DNA from: G963667675 sp965249215
GTDB taxonomy: Bacteria; Chloroflexota; Dehalococcoidia; Lucifugimonadales; UBA3495
Direction of reading: 5' to 3'
NCBI GenBank assembly: GCA_965249215.1
Contig: CBDFLN010000001.1
Coordinates: forward strand, 186,001-250,000
Length of the DNA: 64,000 nt
The position numbers and the translations under genes were made by a program. Positions 17,252-25,555 of the stretch are shown here, piece after piece (position 1 is the first letter of the stretch; every line of letters starts with the position of its first letter). The notes beneath the pieces were generated by a model. The model made no database searches. It was given only the letters and a program-made list of their open reading frames with translations, and had not been told where the DNA came from.

Positions 17252-19114
17252 ATGATGAAGTTGAGTCAAAGCAGGGCGGTACCACTGGTAATATTCTCGG
17301 CGATAACCACGGCCGTCATGGCTATCTTGTTATTCCAGGGCCAACTTGTTTTTGGCCAAGAAGACCCTGTGGCATGTGTTCCTAACAGTTCTGCCTCAAT
17401 AATAGTGACCGATGCCACTAGTAATGCACTTGCCGGAGAGGTTTCCCACGGTATGCGGGTAGCTTTCCACACGATCCTGTCGGTGGGTGAACTCCCCGCT
17501 GGGGAAGTAGCTTGTACGTTCGAAGGGGGTGATCTCACGATAACAACTCCCGACGGCGAGTCGCAAGAACTGGCCGGAGGAAGCACGGGGATCGAGATTC
17601 CCCTGGTTCAGGTCGGAACGGTTTATCCGGCGCCCATCAGGGAGTACACCGTAGACCAAGCCGACGCCGTAAACGGAATATTGGTCGTCAACGTCTCGTA
17701 CGTGAACGGGGTCGCTCACAGCACCCCCGAAACGGAGGCAAGAGCACCCGGGGAAAACAAATTTACATTGGAGCCTCCCTTGATCGAGGTAGCCGTCACA
17801 CCCGTCGAGCAGACAATATTCGAGGGCGGCGACGCCGATTTCAGGATCACCGTTACCAACATCGGGGGCTTCCAACTATCCAACGTACAGGTTTCAGATT
17901 CCTTGGACACCACCTGTGAGGTGACCCTCGAGACGTTGGAGGTAGGCGGCGTCCACAGCTTTGACTGTGTAATGTCTCCCGCCCAGGGAGCTGACAACGT
18001 GGTCACTGCGAGCGCCGAGGTAACCGGTGGGGCGCCCGAGGGCCAAGACTCGGTTATAGCCAACGCGGTTGCGTCCATTAACGTTGTACCTGTGGCTATA
18101 TCTGTGGACATCACCCCGGACTCCCAAAAAGTGCGGGTTGGGGAGTCGGCGAATCTCTCGATCACGATTGAGAACCCCAATAGCACGGATCTAGTTGAGG
18201 TTGCAGTCACCGTAGCCAATGCGGAGGGCTGCGACCAGGCGATCGGAGCGATGGGCCCGGCGGGCAGCGAGACTGCCAGCTCGACGTACACCTGTTCCAG
18301 CACCCTCGCCATCGGGACGACGAATCCAACGGCCACCGCCAGCGGCACGGTGTCGGAAGTAGGCACGACGGTGACCGATACGGACGTGGCCGAGGTTGTG
18401 GTATTTGATGCGGTCTTGGGGATCGAGATATCCCAGAGAGAGCAGACCATCCGGGAGGGCCAAACCGTCAACTTCAGCGTGACGGTCAGCAACAATGGCG
18501 ATGCCGATCTAACGGACGTGGCCGTAGTTGCTCCAGATTCTGCGGCGGGCTGTTCCCAGACATTGGAAACCCTAACAGCAGGGCAATCAATGACCAACGA
18601 CTGCGCCTCAGCGGCATTGGCCGAGAACGCAGAGGTTACCATGACGGTGAGCGGCACCGCACCAGACGGCGGCCCGGTGAGCGACAGCGACACCGTCAGC
18701 GTCAGGGTGATCCACCCCAATAGCGCCGTTAACGTGGCGGCGGTTGAGTCCATGTCGTTCCGGCTGGTGGTGCACGTGCTAAAGATCACCGAGAGCAACA
18801 CCGGCGACTCTCCTCTCACCGACGTATCTGTTGACGTGGATTCCTCGGGCACCAGGATAGCCACCCTTACCAAAGACTCGACCAATCAGTGGATCGGCGG
18901 CGACACGGGCGGCGACCGTGTGCTGAGCCCAGGGGAGACCTGGGAATGGCGGTTGGTGACGGTGACGTTGCAGGGACCTGGCGTGGCCCTGACTGACGAC
19001 GCCGAATCGGCAGACTTCACGGCTACAGGCCACGGGACCGACCCACTGAACGGGGACATAACCCATCCGGCCTACGCCTCGGAGCTTGACAGGCTGCAAG
19101 TGCCGATTTCCTAA
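17252..19114 (+). CDS. Secreted surface protein with DUF11/CARDB-like repeats
   Basis: About 620 residues. ATG 17252 is preceded by AGGTGG and begins a signal peptide (MMKLSQSRAVPLVIFSAITT, hydrophobic to about residue 33, likely cleaved after VFGQ). The mature part contains three or four immunoglobulin-like beta-sandwich repeats. Each has the pattern 'EGG/REGQ...NFxVTVxNxGxxxLTDVxV' and a terminal Cys pair in 'C..TLETL.AG'. Examples begin near IEVAVTPVEQTIFEGGD, VDITPDSQKVRVGES and LGIEISQREQTIREGQ. Such repeats occur in adhesins and envelope proteins that bridge to the surroundings. There is no C-terminal membrane anchor or sorting motif, so retention must rely on other contacts. A 15-bp hairpin follows the gene. 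Confidence 0.75.
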   Translation: MMKLSQSRAVPLVIFSAITTAVMAILLFQGQLVFGQEDPVACVPNSSASIIVTDATSNALAGEVSHGMRVAFHTILSVGELPAGEVACTFEGGDLTITTPDGESQELAGGSTGIEIPLVQVGTVYPAPIREYTVDQADAVNGILVVNVSYVNGVAHSTPETEARAPGENKFTLEPPLIEVAVTPVEQTIFEGGDADFRITVTNIGGFQLSNVQVSDSLDTTCEVTLETLEVGGVHSFDCVMSPAQGADNVVTASAEVTGGAPEGQDSVIANAVASINVVPVAISVDITPDSQKVRVGESANLSITIENPNSTDLVEVAVTVANAEGCDQAIGAMGPAGSETASSTYTCSSTLAIGTTNPTATASGTVSEVGTTVTDTDVAEVVVFDAVLGIEISQREQTIREGQTVNFSVTVSNNGDADLTDVAVVAPDSAAGCSQTLETLTAGQSMTNDCASAALAENAEVTMTVSGTAPDGGPVSDSDTVSVRVIHPNSAVNVAAVESMSFRLVVHVLKITESNTGDSPLTDVSVDVDSSGTRIATLTKDSTNQWIGGDTGGDRVLSPGETWEWRLVTVTLQGPGVALTDDAESADFTATGHGTDPLNGDITHPAYASELDRLQVPIS

Positions 19115-19162
19115 GAACCGCGGTACGAGGGGCAGTCCTGCTGCCGTTAACCCAGCACCATC

Positions 19163-19195
19163 AGCACCCCCTCAGGCTAAGCCTGAGGGGGTGCT
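19163..19195 (+). terminator. Strong hairpin after the repeat protein
   Basis: Perfect 15-bp stem (19163-19177 with 19181-19195) and a TAA loop. No U-tract follows, so it may act as an mRNA 3' stabiliser as much as a terminator. Confidence 0.6.
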
Positions 19196-19280
19196 AGTCA
19201 CATAGACCACGGCGGCGGTATGGGGAGCCGGGCCCGGTCCCCAATTGTCGAAGCCCAATCCAACCAGAGAGAGGTGACCG

Positions 19281-19511
19281 ATGGAAATCAAAGCCAATCT
19301 GGACAATCTGGACGCGATATTGATAGGCAGGATACTCGCGGCGGTGGTAATCATCTTCAGTTTTGCCTACAGTGTCAAAGCGGCTACGACGGCATTCTCC
19401 GACGAGTTCTGGGTATTCCTATCCGCATTCATTACTCCGTTGGCGTTGGGGTTCGTGGTAATCATGGCTACGGAGATTTTGCGGGAGTTGCGCAAGCGCA
19501 ACTCCGAATAA
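19281..19511 (+). CDS. Small two-helix membrane protein, 76 residues
   Basis: GAGAGGTG lies 6 nt upstream of ATG 19281. The protein has a short N-terminus (MEIKANLDNLDAILIGR), a first membrane helix (ILAAVVIIFSFAYSV), a second (FWVFLSAFITPLALGFVVIMA), and a charged cytoplasmic tail ending RELRKRNSE. It resembles many unassigned small membrane proteins and I do not recognise a family. It sits alone after the surface-protein terminator. Confidence 0.65.
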   Translation: MEIKANLDNLDAILIGRILAAVVIIFSFAYSVKAATTAFSDEFWVFLSAFITPLALGFVVIMATEILRELRKRNSE

Positions 19512-19830
19512 GGGTCCCCAGGCCAACCCGGGAGCGCAAGTGCGTCCCATCAGCGGAATGAGGCTTGTCCGGCAGTGGTGGACGGGGCCTATCACATGCG
19601 AGGTAGACTTAGCCTTCTGCTCAAGGCTCGCGCCCCCCGGTAGTCCGCGCAAGATTAATCAATTGATGTTGCGTTCTTGTTCGGCCTGAGCACACCGGAG
19701 GACTCACCCACCGACGGACTGAGGTCCACACCCGTCAATAGGGTATGCCAAGGGCTCCAGACCTGCACCGTCGGCATCGGGCGCCGCGACCCAGTAGCGT
19801 TGGCAGGTTGCCACCTCTTCGCCCAAGAAG
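19512..19830. other. 319-bp interval without recognisable gene
   Basis: Convergent gap between the small membrane protein and the ion-channel gene. No ORF with coding character, no tRNA and no clear terminator seen. Confidence 0.4.
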
Positions 19831-20664
19831 TTAGCTTTGGCTGTCAGGCTCGTCGTCCATCCGTTGTTCCAGCCGCTGGAGCGTGGACTGGGTGGCCCGG
19901 ATCTCCCGTAGAAGCTCTTCCCTGGACACCGGCCCCTCTAGTTCCCGGAGCCGCTCCTTCTTGGCCTCGTCCAGGTTGTTAATGATTATGGCGATAAACA
20001 AGTTTATCACTACAAAAGTCCCCATCACCACGAAGCTCACGAAGTAGACCCAGGCCAGGGAATGCAGCTCCATGGCGGTGTACATTACCTCGACCCAACC
20101 TTCCAACGTGATGATGTTGAACAGGGTCAAGACCGATATGCCGAGGCTGCGCCAGTGTTCGGGGTCGTGCTCGTGAAAGAAGTAATAGCCCAAGATGGCG
20201 TATATGTAGACCACAATGCCCATCAGCATGATTACGTGGCCCACGCTGGGGATTGACCGGACCAGTGCGGCGACTATAAGCCGCAGGTCCCTGATGGCCG
20301 TAATCAGCCGCAGCACCCGCAGCAGCCGGGCCAGGCGGGCAACCAGGGCCAACTGGCCGGCGGCGGGAACCAGGGCCATGACTATTACCAGAAAGTCGAA
20401 GACGTTCCATCCGTCCAGGAAATACCGCTGAGGCCGGGGCGCCAGGGCCAGCATCTTCAGCAGCGCTTCGGCGATGAACACGCCAAGGGACACCCAGTAC
20501 CCCAGGTTCAACCAGTCGCCGTAATCACGGTCCACGCGGGTAGAGGTGCCCACCCCCAGCATCACGGCGTTGGCCAGGATGACGGCGATGATGAAGGGTT
20601 CGAACCAGCGGGCGCCTACCAGCCGCTGGGCAAAGTGTACCGTTCGGTTCATGGCAGTTTGCAT
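19831..20664 (-). CDS. NaV-type voltage-gated cation channel (NaChBac-like)
   Basis: 277 residues from ATG 20664 (20652 also possible; the longer reading to 20766 adds a non-conserved tail). Segments S1-S4 are visible: FEPFIIAVILANAVMLG (S1), NLGYWVSLGVFIAEALLK (S2), WNVFDFLVIVMALVP (S3). S4 carries arginines at three-residue steps, ARLARLLRVLRLITAIRDLR. The pore has S5, a selectivity filter FNIITLEGWVEVM and S6 (YFVSFVVMGTFVVINLFIAIIINN). NaChBac has TLESW here, so the Ser is Gly. The Glu ring is kept, favouring Na+ over K+. The C-terminus (residues 238-277) is a coiled coil, as needed for the homotetramer. It lies alone in the inner membrane. Confidence 0.9.
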   Translation of the reverse strand: MQTAMNRTVHFAQRLVGARWFEPFIIAVILANAVMLGVGTSTRVDRDYGDWLNLGYWVSLGVFIAEALLKMLALAPRPQRYFLDGWNVFDFLVIVMALVPAAGQLALVARLARLLRVLRLITAIRDLRLIVAALVRSIPSVGHVIMLMGIVVYIYAILGYYFFHEHDPEHWRSLGISVLTLFNIITLEGWVEVMYTAMELHSLAWVYFVSFVVMGTFVVINLFIAIIINNLDEAKKERLRELEGPVSREELLREIRATQSTLQRLEQRMDDEPDSQS

Positions 20665-20788
20665 TGGCCTGTTGTGTGAAGAACTAGACCGGGGCCTTGT
20701 CATCAGGGCAACAATAGCAGCGGGATGTTGCCGGGCTGAGGGCCATCGCAACACCCGTGCCGACAATAGAGTTTAGCATACTGGCGGC

Positions 20789-20908
20789 CTAGGCCACGGC
20801 AGCTTGGACGGTGGCCCCGATGTCCCGCTCGGGCGTCGAGCTGTCGCCGACGCAAGCGGCGGCAACCAGCAGAGCAGCAGCCAACACCAACAGGCGGAAA
20901 CTGTTCAT
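20789..20908 (-). CDS. Very short putative lipoprotein, 39 residues
   Basis: Reads MNSFRLLVLAAALLVAAACV then about 19 polar residues ending ATVQAAVA and TAG. The lipobox VAAAC after a Leu/Ala-rich core is convincing, and the tail matches the start of longer lipoproteins of this type ('..DIGATVQAAVA..'). It may be a truncated remnant rather than a working gene. No clear ribosome-binding site. Confidence 0.4.
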   Translation of the reverse strand: MNSFRLLVLAAALLVAAACVGDSSTPERDIGATVQAAVA

Positions 20909-21020
20909 GGGCGACTGCGCTGCACTGCCCCGAAGGGAAAACCGCATCTAACGGAGAGGCTAAGGCTCAAACGTTGGTGCGAAGTGACGGGGCTCATTTG
21001 CTGGCAGAGGGAAAGCGGTC

Positions 21021-21557
21021 CTAGCCCATCTGGGCCAGGAGGCTGGCCAGGTCCTCCGCGTGTTCCTCTTCCGAGGCCAGGATGCTCTCCATCATCCGCC
21101 GGGTTGTGGGGTCTTTGTCTCCCAGGTAGCGAATTATCTCGCTGTATGAATCGATGGCGACCCGTTCGGCGACCAGGTCTTCCCGGATCATGTCCTCCAG
21201 GGTTTCACCCTCGACGTACTCCGAGTGGCTGCGGGCTGCCAAGCCCTCGGGCGAGAAATTGGGCTCTCCGCCGAGCTGGACAATTCGGGCCGCTATCTGG
21301 TCCGCGTGCATCTGCTCGTCGTTGGCGTGCTGGAGGAACTCCTGCTGGGCCTGCGGGGCGTTGATGCCCGCGGCCATGTAATAGTGGCGCTTGTACCGCA
21401 GCACGCAGACGATCTCCGTGGCCAGGGCCTCGTTCAATATCTTGACCACCGTCTGGACGTCCGCCTGGTAGTTGGGAGTTACGGCGCCTCGCTCGATGTG
21501 CCGCCTGGCCCGTTCCCGCAGAGTAGTGACATCGGAAAGAAAGTCGCCTGCCGCCAT
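21021..21557 (-). CDS. Ferritin-like (bacterioferritin-type) di-iron protein
   Basis: 178 residues of four-helix-bundle character. Di-iron ligands can be placed: Glu in LNEALATEIVCVLRY, ExxH in ANDEQMHADQ, Glu in REDLVAERVAIDSY, and ExxH in LASEEEHAEDL. A Tyr-rich segment (RYKRHYYMAAGI) follows the first ligand as in bacterioferritins and DUF2202/Dps-like members. It probably oxidises and stores iron or detoxifies peroxide in the cytoplasm. It is longer than Bfr by an N-terminal 30-residue segment. AAGGAGCAC precedes the ATG at 6 nt. Divergent from the redox lipoprotein next door, which suggests a shared oxidative-stress role. Confidence 0.8.
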   Translation of the reverse strand: MAAGDFLSDVTTLRERARRHIERGAVTPNYQADVQTVVKILNEALATEIVCVLRYKRHYYMAAGINAPQAQQEFLQHANDEQMHADQIAARIVQLGGEPNFSPEGLAARSHSEYVEGETLEDMIREDLVAERVAIDSYSEIIRYLGDKDPTTRRMMESILASEEEHAEDLASLLAQMG

Positions 21558-21703
21558 AGCTGTGCTCCTTGTTACCGCGCACGTTGGTTACTTCGATTAT
21601 ACTACTCCGGCTGCCGGCGTTGGGAACTTCGCGGCGAAGGGGAGTGAGGCACAACAGGGGAGGTTACTACCGGCCCGGTATTCTGGAATATAATGGCAGG
21701 GTC

Positions 21704-22500
21704 ATGCTGAGAATCTTGTTGGCGGGGATGGTGGTCTTAGGCTTTGGGGTCGCCTGCGGCGGGGCGGCTTCCACCGTACCTGCCGCTCCGACGGTGGTCC
21801 CGGCGACGAGCGCCGAGACCGCCACGGCCCAGCCGACCGTCAGCGACGCTCCGACCGAAGCCCCCGCAACGCAGCAGCCCACGTCAACTCCTGAGCCTAC
21901 TCCGGAACCCACGGCTGACGAGCCAGAGCAGCTACCCGCCGCAACCACCGAGCCTACCCCGGAGCCCGCGGCTGCTAGCCGGAGCCACAACCCACGCCCG
22001 CTCCTACGCCCGCACCCACTGCACCGAGCGCAGCCGTCGGCTACTCAGTGGGGAACCTGGCCCCGGCGTTCACCCTCCCGTCCGCCACAGGGTCGGACGT
22101 ATCGATAGAGTCATACCGGGGTGAAAAGAACCTGGTTGTGGTGTTCTACCGGGCGTTCTGGTGAGGCTCCTGCCGCGCACAGCTCGGCGAGCTGTCACGA
22201 GTCTACGAGGAAATCCAGGAACTGGATGCTGAGGTACTGGCCATCAGTGTCGACGACCTCGAGGACGCCACCTGGGTCGTCGAGCAACTGGGAATCCCCT
22301 TCCCCATCCTGTACGACCCGTCTACGGAAACGCCGCAGGACTACAACGTGTTCAACCGGATGGGAGACGGCCTGGCCGCCCCTTCAACGTTCATCTTGGA
22401 CCGGGACGGGGTCATCCAATGGCGCAAGGTCGGCAGGGCCGTAGGCGACCGGCCCCGCGTTGAACTAATCATAAGGCAGTTGTCCAACATCGCCGAGTAG
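21704..22500 (+). CDS. Candidate selenoprotein: peroxiredoxin-like (AhpC/TSA) lipoprotein with in-frame TGA and an upstream frameshift
   Basis: The N-terminus from ATG 21704 is a lipoprotein signal (MLRILLAGMVVLGFGVAC, lipobox GVAC) followed by a Thr/Pro/Ala-rich linker. Near 21970-21979 the linker continues only if one base is missing (frame shift by -1), giving PEPQPTPAPTPAP and then the redoxin fold: VGNLAPAFTLP, NLVVVFYRAFW, TGA at 22162-22164, GSCRAQLGEL. After that come LAISVDD, FPILYDP, APSTFILDRDG and the stop at 22498-22500. Related proteins carry Cys at the TGA position (WCxxC), so TGA should encode selenocysteine. A hairpin of SECIS type follows at the right distance. It would reduce peroxides or disulfides at the outer face of the membrane. 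The frameshift could be an assembly error or gene decay. Confidence 0.7.
22179..22195 (+). promoter_or_regulatory. Candidate bacterial SECIS hairpin
   Basis: Seven-base-pair stem ACAGCTC/GAGCTGT with apical loop GGC, starting 14 nt after the TGA. The loop is 21 nt from the TGA and begins with GG, as in the bacterial SECIS consensus for SelB. Confidence 0.65.
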
Positions 22501-22526
22501 GGCCGCAGGACATTGCCCTGCGGCCC
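22500..22526 (+). terminator. Hairpin terminator after the redoxin gene
   Basis: Ten-base-pair stem GGGCCGCAGG/CCTGCGGCCC directly after the stop codon; only a short CTTAA follows. It separates the convergent vWA gene. Confidence 0.6.
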
Positions 22527-22554
22527 CTTAACCCGGCGGGGGGTTGGAGGGAGA

Positions 22555-24720
22555 CTACCGACTGTATCCTGAAGGCGTGGTAGGTTCGGGCGCCCGCTCC
22601 CTGACGGTCCGGGCGACGTGCTCCAACAAGAACCGGAAGTCGTTGTAGGCAACCAGTTTACCCAGGTCGTCTTGCAAAGGCTCCAACAGGTCCAGCAGGC
22701 GGTCCAAGTCGGCGCTCGCCTCCGTCAAGTAACTCTCGTAGCCCCGCCGCTCGTCGCTTAACCCGCTGTACCGGTCGGCCGCCAGGCCCACGATTGCGCC
22801 GAGCTGCAGCCAGTGGTCGGCATGCCGCTGGAAACCGACGTTCAAATGACCTCCCACCGCGCCCTTCTGGCTGCGGGAGTTGCCGGTGGCAGGGTCGACC
22901 CACTTCAGTTCTACGCCGGCCAGCCTCTGACGCCGCGACAACCGGTCCCATTCCGGGTGTAACTCAAGCTCGTAGAAGACGGTGGTGGCCGCGCCGGAGG
23001 GAAGCTCGGCGAACTCCTTGCGGTCCTGTGTAAACGTGGCGTCGGGCGTAACCCGGTTCTCGTAGCCGACGATGCGCCACGACCTGACAATGTCCGGGTC
23101 CCAGGTCACCTGGGCGCGGGCCTGGTCGGCGAAGGGAGCGGAAAGGGCCAGCCAGTTTTCCCGATTGAAGGTAGCACGGGCCTGGTCGACGTCGCTTAGG
23201 TAGCGGTACCAGCCGTCGCCGTGCTGGGCCAACTGCTCCAGCAGGTAGTCGTTGTAGTTTTGAATGCCGACGCCGACGGTAATGATCCGCAGGGGGTTGC
23301 CGCGGTCCGGGTCGTAGGCGGACTCCAGGATGGCAAAGGGGTTGGTGGCGTCCACGTTGGCCACGCCGTCGGACATCAGGATGATGTAGTTGTAGGCGCC
23401 GGGCCGTTCCCGGCGGGCCTGGTCAGCCAGCTTCACTCCCAGATTAAGGCCGGCCTGGACGTTGGTGGAGCCGTGGGGAGCCAGGTTTGATATGGACCTG
23501 CTCACCTGCCGGTCGTCCGGCCGGCTGTGCTCCACGGTCAGCTCGTGGATGACCGAGTTGGTGAAGTGGACGACGGCGATACGGTCCCTCGAGCCCAGGC
23601 TGTTGCGGATAGTCTCCGCGGCTTCCCGCGCAATGTCCACCCGGTTGCCCTGGCTCATGGACCCCGAGGCGTCCAAGACCAACGTGACGTTCAGTGGAGT
23701 ATCATCCCGGATTTCCGGCGCTTGGAAGGCGACGCGGGCCAGGTGTAGCCGGTCGTCCAAGGGATGGCGGGCAACGTCGGAATAAATGGCGAACTCCCGC
23801 CGGCTGGACGGCGTTTGGTAGCCGTAGTCGAAGGCGTTAATCCACTCCTCGGCCCTAACCGAGTCCGGCTCTACTTCGTAACCGTTGCGGGCCCAGTTGA
23901 GGGCCAGGTGATACGAAGTCCGGTCGGTGTCCAGGCTGAAGGTAGAGACCGGGTCATCGAAGGCGGACACGAAGGACAGCCTGCCGTAGTCCTGGAACTC
24001 GGTGGCCGAGGGGCTGCCGGCCGGCGGCGCAGCGCGAGCCGTTGAGCCAGCCGAGTCGGCGGAGATGCCCGAGGCGCCATCGGCACCGCTAGCACCTATT
24101 TGGCCGAGAGGGACGGCGCTTGCGCTAGCAGCGGTAGCTGCCTCTGCCGCTGCTACTGCCGCTGCTAGTGCCGCTGCCGCTGCGGATGCCTCCTCCATGG
24201 GTGCTTCCGTAGGCGCTTCCATAGGTGCTTCCGGCGCCGTCGTCGCTTCCGCCAACGGTTCGGCCGTCGCTTCGGGAACCGCAGCGCCGTCTACTAAAGG
24301 TCTGTACTGCGTCGAGTCGCCGGAGTCGGAGCCGTCCAGGCCTTGGAGCGTATTGGGGGGCTCTTCCCCGCCTCCTGGTCTGTACTGCGCCGAGTCGCCG
24401 GAGTCGGCACCGTCCGATCCTATGAGCGTATCAGGAGGCCTTTCACCGCCGCCGGTATACAAGACTGTGACGGTGACCGCCACAGCAATCGCCGCAACTC
24501 CCGCAGTGGCGAGGGCGGGGTTCCACCAGCGGCTGGTTGTCGGGAATATCGAGTCCAGAATAGCGGACGGTCGGAAGGGGCCCCGCTGGTCTCCCAATCG
24601 GCTTTCCAGCCGCAGCCACAGGTCGTCGGGCGCCCTGAAGCCCGGCCCCTCAGAAGCAAAATAGTCTCGAAGTACCCTCTCAGTTTCGCGTTCTTGGTCT
24701 TGAGGTTCGTTATGCGCCAT
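22555..24720 (-). CDS. YfbK-like membrane protein with von Willebrand factor A domain
   Basis: 721 residues. The N-terminal 70 residues are cytoplasmic (VLRDYFASEGPGFRAPDDLW), resembling anti-sigma factor starts. A single membrane helix follows (about residues 75-98, ALATAGVAAIAVAVTVTVLY), then an Ala/Ser/Glu-rich low-complexity stalk (about 105-235). Next are the vWF-N segment (FVSAFDDPVSTFSLDTDRTS) and the vWA domain with MIDAS residues VLDASGSMS near residue 347 and LMSDGVANV. Last is the DUF3520-type region (FYELELHP to the LDLLEPLQDDLGKLV stretch). The vWA domain should face outside and bind a partner through Mg2+. The start lies inside the end of the ECF sigma gene (11-bp overlap), so the pair is translationally coupled. 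A sensor or anti-sigma role is inferred. Confidence 0.85.
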   Translation of the reverse strand: MAHNEPQDQERETERVLRDYFASEGPGFRAPDDLWLRLESRLGDQRGPFRPSAILDSIFPTTSRWWNPALATAGVAAIAVAVTVTVLYTGGGERPPDTLIGSDGADSGDSAQYRPGGGEEPPNTLQGLDGSDSGDSTQYRPLVDGAAVPEATAEPLAEATTAPEAPMEAPTEAPMEEASAAAAALAAAVAAAEAATAASASAVPLGQIGASGADGASGISADSAGSTARAAPPAGSPSATEFQDYGRLSFVSAFDDPVSTFSLDTDRTSYHLALNWARNGYEVEPDSVRAEEWINAFDYGYQTPSSRREFAIYSDVARHPLDDRLHLARVAFQAPEIRDDTPLNVTLVLDASGSMSQGNRVDIAREAAETIRNSLGSRDRIAVVHFTNSVIHELTVEHSRPDDRQVSRSISNLAPHGSTNVQAGLNLGVKLADQARRERPGAYNYIILMSDGVANVDATNPFAILESAYDPDRGNPLRIITVGVGIQNYNDYLLEQLAQHGDGWYRYLSDVDQARATFNRENWLALSAPFADQARAQVTWDPDIVRSWRIVGYENRVTPDATFTQDRKEFAELPSGAATTVFYELELHPEWDRLSRRQRLAGVELKWVDPATGNSRSQKGAVGGHLNVGFQRHADHWLQLGAIVGLAADRYSGLSDERRGYESYLTEASADLDRLLDLLEPLQDDLGKLVAYNDFRFLLEHVARTVRERAPEPTTPSGYSR

Positions 24721-25273
24721 AGTCCATCACCTGACTGCCGACTGTTTCCATGCTCTCCAATTGGGTCCGAAGCTGCCCCAGCGCCCGGTGCAGCCGCGAC
24801 TTTACCGTACCCTCCCGCATCTTCAGGGACTGGGCCACCTGCGGTACGGTCATGTCGGCAAAGTAACGGAGCACCACCACCTGTCTATGCTCGTGGCTGA
24901 GGCAGGTTAAAGCCTTCCTCACTGTTTGGCGGTCTTCCAGGGCTGCGACCTCGTCCTCCAGGCCCACTGCTTCCGGGTGGCTTGCCGACTCTTCCAAGGG
25001 CGCAGTGGTCACCGAGCGCCGCCGCCGCTGGGCCAGGATGCCGTTAACCAGGATCCGAACCAGCCAGGGCTTGAAAGGGCTTCCGCGGCGGAAGCCCTTT
25101 ATGCCTTGCCAAGCCGACAAAAAGGCTTCCTGGACCTGCTCCTCGGCCGACGCGCGGTTGTTGGTCATCAGGTACGCGACGCCGTATAGGAGGTCCTTGT
25201 ATTGCTCGACCAGGTGGCGGAAGGCGTCTCGCTCGCCGTTCTGACACCTAAGGACGGCTTCGTCTTCGATCAC
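24710..25273 (-). CDS. ECF-type RNA polymerase sigma factor
   Basis: 187 residues. Region 2: FRHLVEQYKDLLYGVAYLMT, then SAEEQVQEAFLSAWQGIKGF and WLVRILVNGILAQRRRR. Region 4 helix-turn-helix: LSHEHRQVVVLRYFADMTVP, QVAQSLKMREGTVKSRLHRA. Region 3 is missing, as in all ECF factors. It directs polymerase to a small regulon, probably envelope genes given its coupled vWA membrane partner. The start ATG 25273 lies about 50 nt downstream of an AT-rich stretch with TATTATCTATATA (25315-25330, minus strand), a likely promoter region. Confidence 0.93.
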   Translation of the reverse strand: MIEDEAVLRCQNGERDAFRHLVEQYKDLLYGVAYLMTNNRASAEEQVQEAFLSAWQGIKGFRRGSPFKPWLVRILVNGILAQRRRRSVTTAPLEESASHPEAVGLEDEVAALEDRQTVRKALTCLSHEHRQVVVLRYFADMTVPQVAQSLKMREGTVKSRLHRALGQLRTQLESMETVGSQVMDYGA

Positions 25274-25555
25274 TGGCTGCTCCCAGTTTCAACTTCCATC
25301 TTGGTACGGCGGGTCTATATAGATAATATGCAGGAAAGGCCCAAATCGTTCCCTGAATCTTGCGACGGGGTATTTTCGCTTCGGGGAGAGCGGCGCACTG
25401 GGCGTGAGCAAGTCGGGCAAGCCTGGGCGGAGTGGTAAATGGAAGTGAAGCGCCACTCCGTTCCTGAAGGCGCAGCACGACGTAGAAACAGGGGGCCGGC
25501 CTCACCACTTCCGGCCGGGTGGCGCCGCGGGATACGCCGGGCGGGAAGCGGGGTG

